A stretch of 64,000 bases of DNA from Haemophilus haemolyticus_M (lineage in GTDB: Bacteria; Pseudomonadota; Gammaproteobacteria; Enterobacterales; Pasteurellaceae). Below, one piece after another: positions 28,366-37,631 of the stretch. Location: NCBI RefSeq assembly GCF_003490935.1, contig NZ_QQGD01000003.1, forward strand, positions 124,001 through 188,000, written 5' to 3'. Every line of letters begins with the position of its first letter. Position 1 is the stretch's first letter. Below the pieces are notes generated by a model that saw nothing but the letters and a program-made list of their open reading frames with translations, ran no database searches and was not told where the DNA came from. The position numbers were made by a program, and so were the translations under genes.

Positions 28366-29406
28366 ATGGCTAAACGTAAATTAACTCAAAACCAAACTAG
28401 AAGAATTCAATCGAATAATGCGAAAACCTTACATCGCCATAAGAAAAAAGAGATTGAATGGTCAGATGAAATGCTTGGCGAATCACAAGAAGGTGTTGTG
28501 GTCACGCGTTATTCGATTCATGCAGATGTCGAAAATGAACAAGGCGAAATTTATCGTTGTAATTTGCGTCGTACCTTGTCGAGTTTGGTGGTGGGAGATA
28601 AAGTCGTTTGGCGTAAAGGCAATGAACAATTACAAGGTGTGAGTGGCGTGATTGAGGCGATTCACCCTCGAGAAAATGAAATTTCCCGCCCTGACTATTA
28701 TGATGGTTTGAAACCCATTGGGGCGAATATTGATCGTATTATTATTGTATCAGCGGTGTTGCCAACGCTTTCCTTAAATATTATAGATCGTTATCTTGTT
28801 GTCTGTGAAATCGCGGGAATTACGCCTCTAATTGTTTTGAATAAAGTGGATTTATTGACGCAAGAACAGCGTCAAGAAATTGAAGAACAACTTAAAATTT
28901 ACCAAGATATTGGCTATGAGATTTTAATGATTTCAGCAAAGAGCGGTGAAAATATGGAAAGATTAACCGCACTTTTGGCACAAGGCACGGCGATTTTTGT
29001 TGGGCAATCTGGTGTCGGTAAATCGAGTTTAATTAATCATATTTTGCCTAGCGTAAATGCTCAAGTAGGGGATGTGAGCGAAACATCTGGGCTAGGGCAG
29101 CATACGACGACATCATCGCGTCTTTATCATTTGCCACAAGGTGGTAATTTAATTGATTCGCCAGGAATTAGAGAATTTGGGCTTTGGCATTTAGATGCGG
29201 AGCAAATTACAAAAGGGTATCGAGAATTTCAATATGTTTTGGGAACCTGTAAATTCCGTGATTGTAAACATTTGAGCGATCCAGGGTGTGCGTTGCGTGA
29301 AGCCGTTGAGCAAGGGAAAATTTCGCCTGTTCGTTATGATAATTATCATCGATTAATTGAAAGTTTAAGTGAAACAAAATCACAACGTCATTTTTCAGCA
29401 GTTTAA
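28366..29406 (+). CDS. rsgA: Ribosome small subunit maturation GTPase RsgA
   Basis: Circularly permuted GTPase that assists late 30S assembly. The open frame extends upstream to 28207 across the orn start, but MAKRKLTQNQTRRIQ is the family N-terminus, so the gene is 346 residues. Order of parts: basic tail, OB fold, permuted G domain with NKVD (~163), GQSGVGKSS P-loop (~213) and DSPG (~265), and a zinc-binding tail (CKFRDCKHLSDPGC). The uptake sequence ACCGCACTT ends 3 bases before the ATG, occupying the ribosome-binding region. Confidence 0.95.
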   Translation: MAKRKLTQNQTRRIQSNNAKTLHRHKKKEIEWSDEMLGESQEGVVVTRYSIHADVENEQGEIYRCNLRRTLSSLVVGDKVVWRKGNEQLQGVSGVIEAIHPRENEISRPDYYDGLKPIGANIDRIIIVSAVLPTLSLNIIDRYLVVCEIAGITPLIVLNKVDLLTQEQRQEIEEQLKIYQDIGYEILMISAKSGENMERLTALLAQGTAIFVGQSGVGKSSLINHILPSVNAQVGDVSETSGLGQHTTTSSRLYHLPQGGNLIDSPGIREFGLWHLDAEQITKGYREFQYVLGTCKFRDCKHLSDPGCALREAVEQGKISPVRYDNYHRLIESLSETKSQRHFSAV

Positions 29407-29565
29407 CGATTGCGTGAGGCGGCTAAAAAATAGGCATATTTGTTGCTTTTTCACGATTTAGTCTAAGTTTTTTGTGTTTATTGTTGATTATTTTCCTTTG
29501 AACAAGGATACTAAGGCGATTTCTTAGTTTTTATTTTTTAACTATTATTTAGTAGAGGTAGCATT

Positions 29566-29823
29566 ATGTACTCAAAAGATGTCGAAATCACTGCGCCAAA
29601 TGGCTTACATACTCGCCCAGCTGCTCAATTTGTGAAAGAAGCAAAGGCATTTTTATCTGATATTACTGTGACTTCAGCAGGAAAAAGCGCAAGTGCAAAA
29701 AGTTTATTTAAGCTACAGACGTTAGGGTTAACACAGGGAACAGTGATTACCATTTCTGCAGAAGGTGAAGATGAGCAACAGGCTGTAGACCACTTAGTTG
29801 CTTTAATTCCAACCTTAGAATAA
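29566..29823 (+). CDS. ptsH: Phosphocarrier protein HPr
   Basis: 85-residue general PTS phosphocarrier. His15 in GLHTRPAA receives phosphate from EI; Ser46 lies in the SAKSLFKL segment. First gene of ptsH-ptsI-crr. AGAGGTAGC precedes the ATG. The 159-base leader after rsgA must hold the promoter; I see no convincing CRP box in it. Confidence 0.97.
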   Translation: MYSKDVEITAPNGLHTRPAAQFVKEAKAFLSDITVTSAGKSASAKSLFKLQTLGLTQGTVITISAEGEDEQQAVDHLVALIPTLE

Positions 29824-29902
29824 TACTGACTTAGCCATAAAATTGAGAAATTTTATGGCTATTGTTTATCTATCCCTTTTTTAATTATTTCGGAAGGTAT
29901 CT

Positions 29903-31630
29903 ATGATTTCTGGCATTCTCGCATCCCCAGGTATTGCCTTTGGCAAGGCACTTGTTCTTAAAGAAGAAAAGATTGTTCTTGATACGCAAAAAATTACTGA
30001 TGATCAAATTGACGCAGAAGTCGCTCGATTTTATGAAGGTCGTGCATTGGCGGTGGAACAACTTAATTCGATCAGAGAGCGCGCATTAGTTTCTTTAGGC
30101 GAAGAAAAAGCCGCTATCTTTGAAGGCCACTTGATGATTCTTGAGGATGAAGAATTAGAAGAAGAAATTCTTGATTATCTTCGTTCAAATAAAGTCAATG
30201 CCGCAGTTGCAGCGAGCAAAATTATTGATCAACAAGTCACAATGTTGTCGGAGATCGATGATGAATATTTGAAAGAGCGTGCTGGCGATATTCGTGATAT
30301 TGGTAACCGTTTAATTAAAAATATTTTGGGTATGTACATAGTAGATCTTGGCGATATTCAAGAAGAATCAATTCTTGTTGCTTATGATCTGACTCCATCA
30401 GAAACTGCTCAACTTAATCTTGAAAAAGTATTAGGGGTTGTCACTGATATTGGTGGTAGAACCTCTCATACTTCTATTATGGCGCGTTCTTTAGAATTAC
30501 CGGCGATTGTAGGCACAAATAATGTGACCGAATTAGTCAATACAGGTGATTACTTAATTTTAGATGCGATAAATAATCAAGTTTATGTCAATCCAACACA
30601 ATCTCAGATTGATGAATTAAAAACACTTGAAGCTAAAATTTCTCAGGAAAAAGCAGAGTTAGCTAAATTAAAAGATCTTCCTGCAATCACATTAGATGGA
30701 CACAAGGTTGATGTTGTCGCGAATATCGGGACAATCCGTGATTGTGAAGGGGCAGATCGCAATGGTGCGGAAGGTATCGGTTTATACCGAACTGAATTCT
30801 TATTTATGGATCGTGAACAGCTTCCGACGGAAGAAGAACAATTCATCGCCTATAAAGAAGTCGTAGAAGCAATGAATGGGCGTTTAACCGTGCTTCGTAC
30901 TATGGATATTGGTGGCGATAAAGAGCTTCCATATTTAGATTTACCAAAAGAAATGAATCCATTCTTGGGATGGCGTGCGATTCGCATTGCGTTAGATCGC
31001 CGTGAAATTTTAAATGCACAATTACGCGCGGTGTTGCGTGCTTCAGCGTTTGGTAAATTGGCGGTGATGTTCCCTATGATTATTTCTGTAGAAGAAATTC
31101 GAGAATTAAAAGCGGTTATTGAAACATTAAAAGCGGAATTACGTGCAGAAGGCAAAGCTTTTGATGAGCATATCCAAGTGGGTGTAATGGTTGAAACACC
31201 GTCCGCTGCTGTAAATGCAAAATTCTTAGCAAAAGAAGTAGATTTCTTCAGTATCGGTACTAACGATTTAACTCAATATACTTTGGCGGTGGATCGAGGC
31301 AATGAGTTAATTTCGCATCTCTACAATCCGATGCAGCCATCTGTGCTTGGTTTAATAAAACAGGTAATTGATGCTTCTCACGCAGAGGGTAAATGGACGG
31401 GAATGTGCGGTGAATTAGCCGGTGATGAACGTGCAACCTTATTGTTACTTGGTATGGGATTAGATGAATTTAGTATGAGTGCTATTTCCGTACCTAGAAT
31501 TAAAAAATTAATCCGTAATGTGAATTTCCAAGATGCAAAAGCACTTGCTAATGCCGCATTACAAAAACCGACCGCTTCGGAAATTGAGCAGTTAATCGAA
31601 GAATTTTTGGCGGAAAATGCATTAAGTTAA
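29903..31630 (+). CDS. ptsI: PTS enzyme I (phosphoenolpyruvate-protein phosphotransferase)
   Basis: Takes phosphate from PEP and gives it to HPr. 575 residues. The phosphorylated His189 is in GGRTSHTSIMARS; the PEP-binding C-terminal barrel has GLYRTEFLFMDR, MDIGGDKELPY and the MCGELAGDERATLLLLGMG signature with the catalytic Cys. It starts 79 bases after ptsH, ribosome-binding sequence GGAAGG. Confidence 0.97.
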   Translation: MISGILASPGIAFGKALVLKEEKIVLDTQKITDDQIDAEVARFYEGRALAVEQLNSIRERALVSLGEEKAAIFEGHLMILEDEELEEEILDYLRSNKVNAAVAASKIIDQQVTMLSEIDDEYLKERAGDIRDIGNRLIKNILGMYIVDLGDIQEESILVAYDLTPSETAQLNLEKVLGVVTDIGGRTSHTSIMARSLELPAIVGTNNVTELVNTGDYLILDAINNQVYVNPTQSQIDELKTLEAKISQEKAELAKLKDLPAITLDGHKVDVVANIGTIRDCEGADRNGAEGIGLYRTEFLFMDREQLPTEEEQFIAYKEVVEAMNGRLTVLRTMDIGGDKELPYLDLPKEMNPFLGWRAIRIALDRREILNAQLRAVLRASAFGKLAVMFPMIISVEEIRELKAVIETLKAELRAEGKAFDEHIQVGVMVETPSAAVNAKFLAKEVDFFSIGTNDLTQYTLAVDRGNELISHLYNPMQPSVLGLIKQVIDASHAEGKWTGMCGELAGDERATLLLLGMGLDEFSMSAISVPRIKKLIRNVNFQDAKALANAALQKPTASEIEQLIEEFLAENALS

Positions 31631-31690
31631 ACAAAATTGTTTGATTTTACGTTAAAATAACAGCCATCTATGAATTGATAGGAGATTAAA

Positions 31691-32191
31691 ATGGGCTTAT
31701 TTGACAAGTTATTCGGTTCAAAAGAAAACAAATCTGTGGAAGTTGAAATTTATGCACCTATCTCTGGTGAGATTGTAAATATTGAAGATGTTCCAGATGT
31801 AGTTTTCTCTGAAAAAATCGTGGGTGATGGTGTTGCTATTCGTCCTACCGGTAACAAAATCGTTGCGCCAGTGGATGGTGTGATTGGTAAAATTTTTGAA
31901 ACCAACCATGCTTTCTCAATGGAATCAAAAGAAGGTGTAGAATTATTTGTACACTTTGGTATTGATACCGTTGAGTTGAAAGGTGAAGGCTTTACTCGTA
32001 TTGCGCAAGAAGGCCAATCTGTTAAGCGTGGTGATACCGTGATTGAATTTGATCTTCCTTTATTAGAATCAAAAGCAAAATCTGTATTAACACCCATTGT
32101 TATTTCTAATATGGATGAAATTTCTTGCATCGTGAAAAAATCAGGTGAAGTCGTCGCTGGAGAGTCAGTGGTATTAAGCTTAACTAAATAA
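31691..32191 (+). CDS. crr: PTS EIIA-Glc (Crr)
   Basis: 166-residue phosphocarrier and regulator of carbon metabolism (inducer exclusion, adenylate cyclase control in enteric bacteria). The two active-site histidines are His73 (TNHAFSMES) and phosphorylated His88 (ELFVHFGID). The amphipathic N-terminus MGLFDKLFG resembles the membrane-binding helix of E. coli. Third gene of the pts operon. No glucose EIIC gene is in this window, so a regulatory role or service to another permease is likely. Confidence 0.96.
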   Translation: MGLFDKLFGSKENKSVEVEIYAPISGEIVNIEDVPDVVFSEKIVGDGVAIRPTGNKIVAPVDGVIGKIFETNHAFSMESKEGVELFVHFGIDTVELKGEGFTRIAQEGQSVKRGDTVIEFDLPLLESKAKSVLTPIVISNMDEISCIVKKSGEVVAGESVVLSLTK

Positions 32192-32203
32192 TTTCTTTAC
32201 GAT

Positions 32204-32234
32204 AAAAAAGTCCGCCTTTGTGCGGATTTTTTAT
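32204..32234 (+). terminator. pts operon terminator
   Basis: AAAA-GTCCGC pairs with GCGGAT-TTTT around CTTTGT, followed by T residues. Confidence 0.8.
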
Positions 32235-32284
32235 TTATGTAAATAAAACTGTGGTGTAGATAGGATTCAACGGAAAAATTAAAA

Positions 32285-33484
32285 ATGATCTATAAACTTA
32301 CTGGCTCACTCCAAAATTACGTATGGGGAGGGCATCAATATATTCCTCAATTACTGAATATTCCTGCGGAAGAAAATCAATATTATGCTGAATGGTGGTT
32401 GGGCGCTCATCATTCTGCGCCTTCAAGCATTGAAGTCGATGGTAAAAATTTGTTACTTACTGAATTTTTACAGAAAAATCCTACCGCACTTGGTGCACAA
32501 AGCCGAGCAAGTTTTGGTGATGAATTACCCTATTTATTAAAAATTCTTGATGTCGCCCAACCCCTTTCTATTCAACTTCATCCAACGAAAACACAAGCTG
32601 AGATAGGATTTGCGGAAGAAAATGCGGAAGGCATTGAGTTAAAAGCATCAACACGGACTTATAAAGATAACAATCATAAACCTGAAATGATGATTGCTTT
32701 ATCTGATTTCTGGTTGTTGCATGGTTTTAAAAATAAATCGGATATTATCGAAACTTTAGCATCGCGATCATCTTTAACCCCGCTTGCAAAAAAATTACAT
32801 AAACAAGATTTACATGCTTTCTATGCCGATATTATGCAAGCAGAACAAGCTCAGCTACACCAATGGCTTTCCCCAATTCTGTTGGAGAATCAAGCTGCTT
32901 ATGAGGCTAATCATTTGGATTTAACTAATCCAGATTATTGGGTGCTTTACACCATTGATGCAATGAATATTTCTTTAGATAAATTAGATGCTGGTTTAAT
33001 TTGCTTCTATTTGTTTAATATTGTTCATCTCAAAAAAGGTGAGGGAATTTACCAAGATGCTGGCATTCCGCACGCTTATTTACGTGGGCAAAATATTGAA
33101 CTGATGGCTTGTTCAGACAATGTGATTCGCGGTGGTTTAACGCCTAAATATGTGGATATTCCAGAATTGCTTAAAATTGTAGATTGTCGTGAAGTGGAGC
33201 CTAAAATTATCCGGTCGGCACCTCAAGACGCGCGTATATTTACTTATGCTACGCCTGCACAAGATTTCGCTTTGCAAAATATTCAATATGAATGTGGTGA
33301 AACTCATTATTTAAAAGCACAAAGTGCGAGTATTTTATTGGTGATGAATGGCCAGTTAAATTTACGCTCAGAAACGACCGCACTTTCTTTGAAACAAGGT
33401 GAGGCAGCTTTCATTACCGCGAATGCTTCTTATGAGGTGGAAGGTTTAATTGAAGGCTATGCAGTGGTGGCAAGATTGCCTTAA
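32285..33484 (+). CDS. manA: Mannose-6-phosphate isomerase (type I)
   Basis: Zinc enzyme interconverting mannose-6-phosphate and fructose-6-phosphate. 399 residues. Zinc ligands sit in SIQLHPTK (Gln, His near 97-99), HKPEMMIAL (Glu) and GIPHAYLRGQNIELMACSDNV (His), the last also holding the catalytic Arg. It follows the pts operon terminator by 51 bases, so it probably has its own promoter. With manXYZ in the same window it completes uptake and entry of mannose into glycolysis. Uptake sequences near 32483 and 33378. Confidence 0.94.
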   Translation: MIYKLTGSLQNYVWGGHQYIPQLLNIPAEENQYYAEWWLGAHHSAPSSIEVDGKNLLLTEFLQKNPTALGAQSRASFGDELPYLLKILDVAQPLSIQLHPTKTQAEIGFAEENAEGIELKASTRTYKDNNHKPEMMIALSDFWLLHGFKNKSDIIETLASRSSLTPLAKKLHKQDLHAFYADIMQAEQAQLHQWLSPILLENQAAYEANHLDLTNPDYWVLYTIDAMNISLDKLDAGLICFYLFNIVHLKKGEGIYQDAGIPHAYLRGQNIELMACSDNVIRGGLTPKYVDIPELLKIVDCREVEPKIIRSAPQDARIFTYATPAQDFALQNIQYECGETHYLKAQSASILLVMNGQLNLRSETTALSLKQGEAAFITANASYEVEGLIEGYAVVARLP

Positions 33485-33563
33485 TTTTATACAAAATAGG
33501 CTATAAAAGTGCGGGTGGATTTGATAGACTTTTTATACAATCTATCCACTAAAGGAGAAAAAT

Positions 33564-34481
33564 ATGCTTGATGGATTCGCTATTTCCACATTAATCTTTG
33601 TGATATTAGTTGCATTAATTTTGTTTTCTACAGTGAAAACCGTACCACAAGGCTATAACTGGACAATCGAACGTTTTGGTCGTTACACAAGAACATTAAT
33701 GCCAGGGTTAAATTTAGTGGTGCCTTTTGTTGATCGTATTGGTCGTAAAATTAATATGATGGAACAAGTTTTAGACATTCCTTCCCAGGAAGTGATTTCT
33801 AAAGATAACGCCAATGTTTCTATTGATGCGGTTTGTTTTGTGCAAGTGATTGATGCGCGAAGTGCGGCTTATGAAGTGAATCATTTGGAACAAGCTATCA
33901 TCAATTTAACCATGACAAATATTCGAACCGTGCTTGGTTCGATGGAGCTTGATGAAATGCTTTCCCAACGTGATTCTATTAATAGTCGATTATTGGCTAT
34001 TGTAGATGAAGCGACAAATCCATGGGGGATTAAAGTAACGCGTATTGAAATTCGTGATGTTCGTCCGCCTCGTGAATTGATTGATTCTATGAATGCTCAA
34101 ATGAAAGCGGAACGCAATAAACGTGCTGAAGTATTAGAGGCTGAAGGGATTCGCCAAGCTCAGATTCTTCGTGCTGAAGGTGAAAAACAAGCTCGAATTT
34201 TAAAAGCGGAAGGGGAGCGACAAGAAGCCTTTTTACAAGCTGAAGCTCGAGAACGTGCTGCAGAAGCTGAAGCAAAAGCAACGCAAATGGTATCAGAAGC
34301 AATTACCAGCGGTGACACCAAAGCAATTAACTACTTTATTGCACAAAAATACACGGAAGCATTGAAAGAAATCGGTAGTTCAGGAAACAGTAAAGTCGTG
34401 CTTATGCCATTAGAAGCTGGCAATTTAATTGGTTCTGTTGCAGGTATTGCGGAGTTATTAAAGGGCGATAAAAAATCTTAA
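33564..34481 (+). CDS. qmcA: SPFH/stomatin-like membrane protein QmcA
   Basis: 305 residues: one N-terminal membrane helix (STLIFVILVALILFSTV), then the SPFH/Band-7 domain (VPQGYNWTIERFGRYTRTLMPGLN...DIPSQEVISKDN...), a long charged coiled coil with AEGERQEA-type repeats (~190-250) and a short tail. Forms membrane microdomain-like oligomers with the NfeD-like partner encoded next. AAGGAG precedes the ATG. Confidence 0.9.
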   Translation: MLDGFAISTLIFVILVALILFSTVKTVPQGYNWTIERFGRYTRTLMPGLNLVVPFVDRIGRKINMMEQVLDIPSQEVISKDNANVSIDAVCFVQVIDARSAAYEVNHLEQAIINLTMTNIRTVLGSMELDEMLSQRDSINSRLLAIVDEATNPWGIKVTRIEIRDVRPPRELIDSMNAQMKAERNKRAEVLEAEGIRQAQILRAEGEKQARILKAEGERQEAFLQAEARERAAEAEAKATQMVSEAITSGDTKAINYFIAQKYTEALKEIGSSGNSKVVLMPLEAGNLIGSVAGIAELLKGDKKS

Positions 34482-34488
34482 TTTAGAT

Positions 34489-34528
34489 AAAGTGCGGTGA
34501 TTTTTTTAATCGTTTATCACCGCACTTT
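34489..34528. terminator. Uptake-sequence hairpin between qmcA and the NfeD-like gene
   Basis: AAAGTGCGGTGA and TCACCGCACTTT form a perfect 12-bp stem with a 16-base loop. It lies inside an apparent operon, so it probably attenuates rather than ends transcription. Confidence 0.7.
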
Positions 34529-34564
34529 TGTAATAAAAAGCCTTTACAACAAATAGGAGAATCT

Positions 34565-35020
34565 ATGGCGGATTGGTTAATAAATTGGACGCTTTGGCAT
34601 TGGCTGATTTTAGGCTTTATTTTGCTTATTGGTGAAGTGCTTACACCAGGGATATTTTTGCTATGGTGGGGATTCGCGGCTTTAGTGACGGCATTTGTAC
34701 AATTTCTTTTTCCAAGCCTTTCCCTTGCCTCACTTGCTATTTTTTATGCGCTATTAGCTTGTATACTTTCTGTGATTTGGTGGAAATATCAACATGGTAA
34801 AGATCGCCATGATCAATCTCATTCAACATTAAATCAGCGAGATCATGCGTTACTTGGTAAACAAGGCATTGTTCAGGAAGTTGGCGCGAATGGAATTGGT
34901 CGAGGCGCTTTTGGCGACACAACTTGGCGCATTCAAGGTGATAATCTCACGGTTGGTGCATTGATTGAAGTTGAACGTGTGGATGGCATTACGCTGATTG
35001 TAAAAAATCTTTCTAATTAG
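34565..35020 (+). CDS. NfeD-like membrane protein (YbbJ family)
   Basis: 151 residues: three hydrophobic segments in residues ~10-75 (LIGEVLTPGIFLLWWGFAALV and FPSLSLASLAIFYALLACILSVIWW), then a small OB-fold (LGKQGIVQEVGANGIGRGAFGDTTWRI...GALIEVERVDGITLIVK), the standard NfeD form. Paired with qmcA as in E. coli ybbK-ybbJ. AGGAGA precedes the ATG. Confidence 0.88.
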   Translation: MADWLINWTLWHWLILGFILLIGEVLTPGIFLLWWGFAALVTAFVQFLFPSLSLASLAIFYALLACILSVIWWKYQHGKDRHDQSHSTLNQRDHALLGKQGIVQEVGANGIGRGAFGDTTWRIQGDNLTVGALIEVERVDGITLIVKNLSN

Positions 35021-35041
35021 TTTTGGGGTTTATTCGATAAG

Positions 35042-35069
35042 AAAAAACAGGCATCAAGCCTGTTTTTTT
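35042..35069 (+). terminator. Terminator after the NfeD-like gene
   Basis: AAAAAACAGGC pairs with GCCTGTTTTTT around a short loop. Confidence 0.85.
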
Positions 35070-35111
35070 ATGAGATTAAAATGTTCTTCCAATATTTACC
35101 GCACTTTGGGA

Positions 35112-35879
35112 TTAGCCCAGCGTTGCTAAAATAATTTGTTCTTGATCAATGTGAATCCAAACCTGTTGCCCGATTTGCCATTGATTTGGCTGGTGGACTG
35201 TGGCACAAAATTCAATATCGCTTTCAGCAAATTGAAGGATGGCTTCTTCTTCATTAAGTGATTTGATATTTACGGGGAACTGGTTCGGTTGATTTTCTAA
35301 TGGTTGTTTACTGATTTTTACCCAAGGTGCCTTGAACATCAACATCACTTCTTTTTCTGTAATCAGCTTCAAACGAGCCGAGCTTTTTGTGGTAATAGAA
35401 ACTTGCAACGGCGTTGGTAATCCTTGCACATTTACATCCACTACACAACGAGAGTCAATGATTCGTTGTTGTTTTACACGTCCAAAAAATTGATTGCGTG
35501 CGCTACTTTGTAAAGAAAAACGTGCAGTTGCCGTGAGCAAACTATCTAATGGCACGGATTCATCTTGTAGGATATGAAAAGCGTGTTCTTGCGTACGTTC
35601 TAATAAATCGTAGAGTTGGAGCAAACGCTCGGCATAAGTAGTAAGCGCCGTACCTCCGCCATTTTTTCCACCTGTATTTCGTTCAAGCAATGGGCGAGGG
35701 CTGATTTTATTCATCGCTTCTAAATGATCCCACGCACTTTTATAGCTCACTTTTGCATTTTTCGCAGCTTGATTAATCGAACCGCATTGTTGAATTTCTT
35801 TGAGTAAACGCACTCGTTTTGGATCGATAAAAAGTTCTTGTTGAAGTTTAATGGTGAGTAAAATTTCGGTGTTTTTCAT
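35112..35879 (-). CDS. modE: Molybdate-responsive transcriptional regulator ModE
   Basis: 255 residues. N-terminal winged helix (DPKRVRLLKEIQQCGSINQAAKNAKVSYKSAWDHLEAMN) with the TGGKNGGGTALT loop, then two TOBE/MOP domains binding molybdate, the first opening with SARNQFFGRV. ModE-molybdate represses modABC in E. coli. Divergent from modA with 137 bases between, in which two ModE-type boxes lie; the nearer one (35918-35941) may autoregulate modE. Confidence 0.94.
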   Translation of the reverse strand: MKNTEILLTIKLQQELFIDPKRVRLLKEIQQCGSINQAAKNAKVSYKSAWDHLEAMNKISPRPLLERNTGGKNGGGTALTTYAERLLQLYDLLERTQEHAFHILQDESVPLDSLLTATARFSLQSSARNQFFGRVKQQRIIDSRCVVDVNVQGLPTPLQVSITTKSSARLKLITEKEVMLMFKAPWVKISKQPLENQPNQFPVNIKSLNEEEAILQFAESDIEFCATVHQPNQWQIGQQVWIHIDQEQIILATLG

Positions 35880-35917
35880 TTTGCTGTCCCTAAGTAATCC
35901 TAAGTGGTAAGCCTAAG

Positions 35918-35941
35918 CGTTATATATTTTACTAAATAATT
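35918..35941. promoter_or_regulatory. ModE-like box near modE
   Basis: CGTTATATA, six bases, TAAATAATT. The left half is a perfect ModE half-site; the right half matches TATATAACG at 6 of 9. The 9+6+9 layout equals the E. coli modA operator. It lies 39 bases before the modE ATG. Confidence 0.55.
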
Positions 35942-35971
35942 TTTCTTTTGCTATATGATTATTATTTATTT

Positions 35972-35995
35972 CAATATATAATCAAGTAAATAACG
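35972..35995. promoter_or_regulatory. ModE box in front of modA
   Basis: CAATATATA, six bases, TAAATAACG: 7 of 9 and 8 of 9 matches to the half-sites CGTTATATA and TATATAACG in the 9+6+9 spacing. It ends 21 bases before the modA ATG, fitting repression of modABC. Confidence 0.65.
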
Positions 35996-36016
35996 TTATA
36001 TCATAGGAGATGATTC

Positions 36017-36781
36017 ATGAAAAAATTAACTAAAATTTCAACCGCACTTTTAATCGCAGGATTAGGCTTTTCTTTTGCGGCATCCGCTAAAGTGACTGTA
36101 TTTGCAGCTGCTTCAATGACAGATGCTTTACAACAAGTTGCAAAAGATTACGCAAAACAAAATCCGAAAAATGAAGTAGTGTTTTCTTTCGCTTCTTCTT
36201 CAACTTTAGCAAAACAAGTTGAAGAAGGCGCGCCAGCGGATATTTTTGTATCTGCAAGCAATAAATGGATGAAATATCTTTCTGAAAAAGATTTAACCGT
36301 GAAAGAAACTGAAAAAGTTTTAGTGGGCAATGATTTAGTATTAATCGCACCAGCAAAAAGTGCGGTAAATTCTGTGGATATAGCTAAAGGTGAATGGATC
36401 AATGCATTAAAAGATAGCTATTTATCTGTTGGCGATCCTGCACACGTGCCTGCTGGTCAATATGCAGAAGAAGCATTAACCAAATTAAATTTATGGGATA
36501 AAGTGCAAGATCGTTTAGCGCGTGCAAAAGATGTTCGTGGCGCATTAGCTTTAGTTGAACGTGCAGAAGCACCTTACGGTATTGTGTACAGCACTGATGC
36601 AAAAGTTAGCCAACAAGTTAAAACGGTTGCAGTGTTCCCGGCAGATAGCCATAAACCGGTTGTTTATCCCGTTTCTATTGTAAAAGGTCATGATAATGCG
36701 GATTCTCGCGATTTCTTGAAATATTTAGAATCAGATGCCGCGAAGAAAGTGCTTGTAGGGTATGGTTTCTCTGCAAAATAA
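36017..36781 (+). CDS. modA: Molybdate ABC transporter substrate-binding protein
   Basis: Periplasmic molybdate/tungstate-binding protein, 254 residues. Signal peptide MKKLTKISTALLIAGLGFSFAASA with cleavage before KVTVFAAASM. Oxyanion-binding segments: AAASMTDALQ, FASSSTLAKQ (two Ser), GAPADIFVSAS and the GIVYSTDAKV region. An uptake sequence encodes the STALL part of the signal peptide. A hairpin follows, so modBC may be expressed at a lower level. Confidence 0.95.
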   Translation: MKKLTKISTALLIAGLGFSFAASAKVTVFAAASMTDALQQVAKDYAKQNPKNEVVFSFASSSTLAKQVEEGAPADIFVSASNKWMKYLSEKDLTVKETEKVLVGNDLVLIAPAKSAVNSVDIAKGEWINALKDSYLSVGDPAHVPAGQYAEEALTKLNLWDKVQDRLARAKDVRGALALVERAEAPYGIVYSTDAKVSQQVKTVAVFPADSHKPVVYPVSIVKGHDNADSRDFLKYLESDAAKKVLVGYGFSAK

Positions 36782-36802
36782 GGTGGCATTTTAACATTTA
36801 TT

Positions 36803-36828
36803 AAGGGCAGATATTTCTGCCCTTTGTT
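36803..36828 (+). terminator. Hairpin between modA and modB (likely attenuator)
   Basis: AAGGGCAGA pairs with TCTGCCCTT, then a short T-stretch. As modB and modC lack another obvious promoter, partial termination is the likely role. Confidence 0.6.
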
Positions 36829-36902
36829 ATTAGCGTTATTATATCTCTCGTAAATGTGGGATTTTTCCCATCAATCAGGCATTTAAACAGAGGCTATTTA
36901 TT

Positions 36903-37631
36903 TTGCTTACCCAATTTTTTTTATTTTTCAATTTGACGCCAATGGAAATCTCAGCGATTAATTTAAGTTTGAGTGTTGCCGTCAGTTCCATGCTTTGGAG
37001 TTTGCCGTTAGCCATTTTTGTTGCGTGGCTCTTAGCGCGCAAAAACTTCTATGGCAAATCCCTTATTACTGGCGTAATTCATTTGCCTTTAGTGTTGCCA
37101 CCTGTGGTTATCGGTTATCTATTGCTTGTGGCAATGGGGCGCAATGGTTTCATTGGTAAGTATTTATATCAGTGGTTTGGCTTATCTTTTGGTTTTAGTT
37201 GGAAAGGTGCGGTGCTTTCCTCTGCAGTGGTTGCCTTTCCATTGGTTGTTCGCGCGATTCGACTTTCTTTAGAAAATATTGATATTAAATTGGAGCAAGC
37301 GGCGCAAACATTGGGCGCTTCCGCTTGGCGTGTATTTTTTACAATAACCTTGCCGCTTTCTTTACCGGGGGTTTTAGCTGGGCTCGTGCTAGGTTTTGCT
37401 AGATCATTAGGGGAATTTGGCGCGACTATAACCTTTGTGTCGAACATTGCAGGCGAAACTCAAACGATTCCACTTGCGATGTATTCTTTTATTCAAACAC
37501 CGGGAGCAGAAGAACAAACTGCTCGCTTATGTTTATTTGCTATCATTCTTTCATTGATTTCTTTGCTATTGTCAGAGTGGTTGAGCAAGCGAATGCAGAA
37601 AAAATTAGGACAAGGAAATGTTGCAGATTAA
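36903..37631 (+). CDS. modB: Molybdate ABC transporter permease
   Basis: Membrane permease, 242 residues from a TTG start; AGAGG lies 9 bases before it. The in-frame ATG at 36942 (MEISAINLSL) would give 229 residues, nearer E. coli ModB, and cannot be excluded. Five to six membrane helices; HLPLVLPPVVIGYLLL and the EAA loop EQAAQTLGASAWRVFFTITLPLSLPG that contacts ModC. Overlaps modC by 14 bases. Confidence 0.93.
   Translation: MLTQFFLFFNLTPMEISAINLSLSVAVSSMLWSLPLAIFVAWLLARKNFYGKSLITGVIHLPLVLPPVVIGYLLLVAMGRNGFIGKYLYQWFGLSFGFSWKGAVLSSAVVAFPLVVRAIRLSLENIDIKLEQAAQTLGASAWRVFFTITLPLSLPGVLAGLVLGFARSLGEFGATITFVSNIAGETQTIPLAMYSFIQTPGAEEQTARLCLFAIILSLISLLLSEWLSKRMQKKLGQGNVAD

Noticed and set aside
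29407..29565. Possible CRP site before ptsH (TGTTGCTTTTTCACG)
   Set aside because: Only the right half matches TCACA, and spacing to any left half-site is wrong; not supported.
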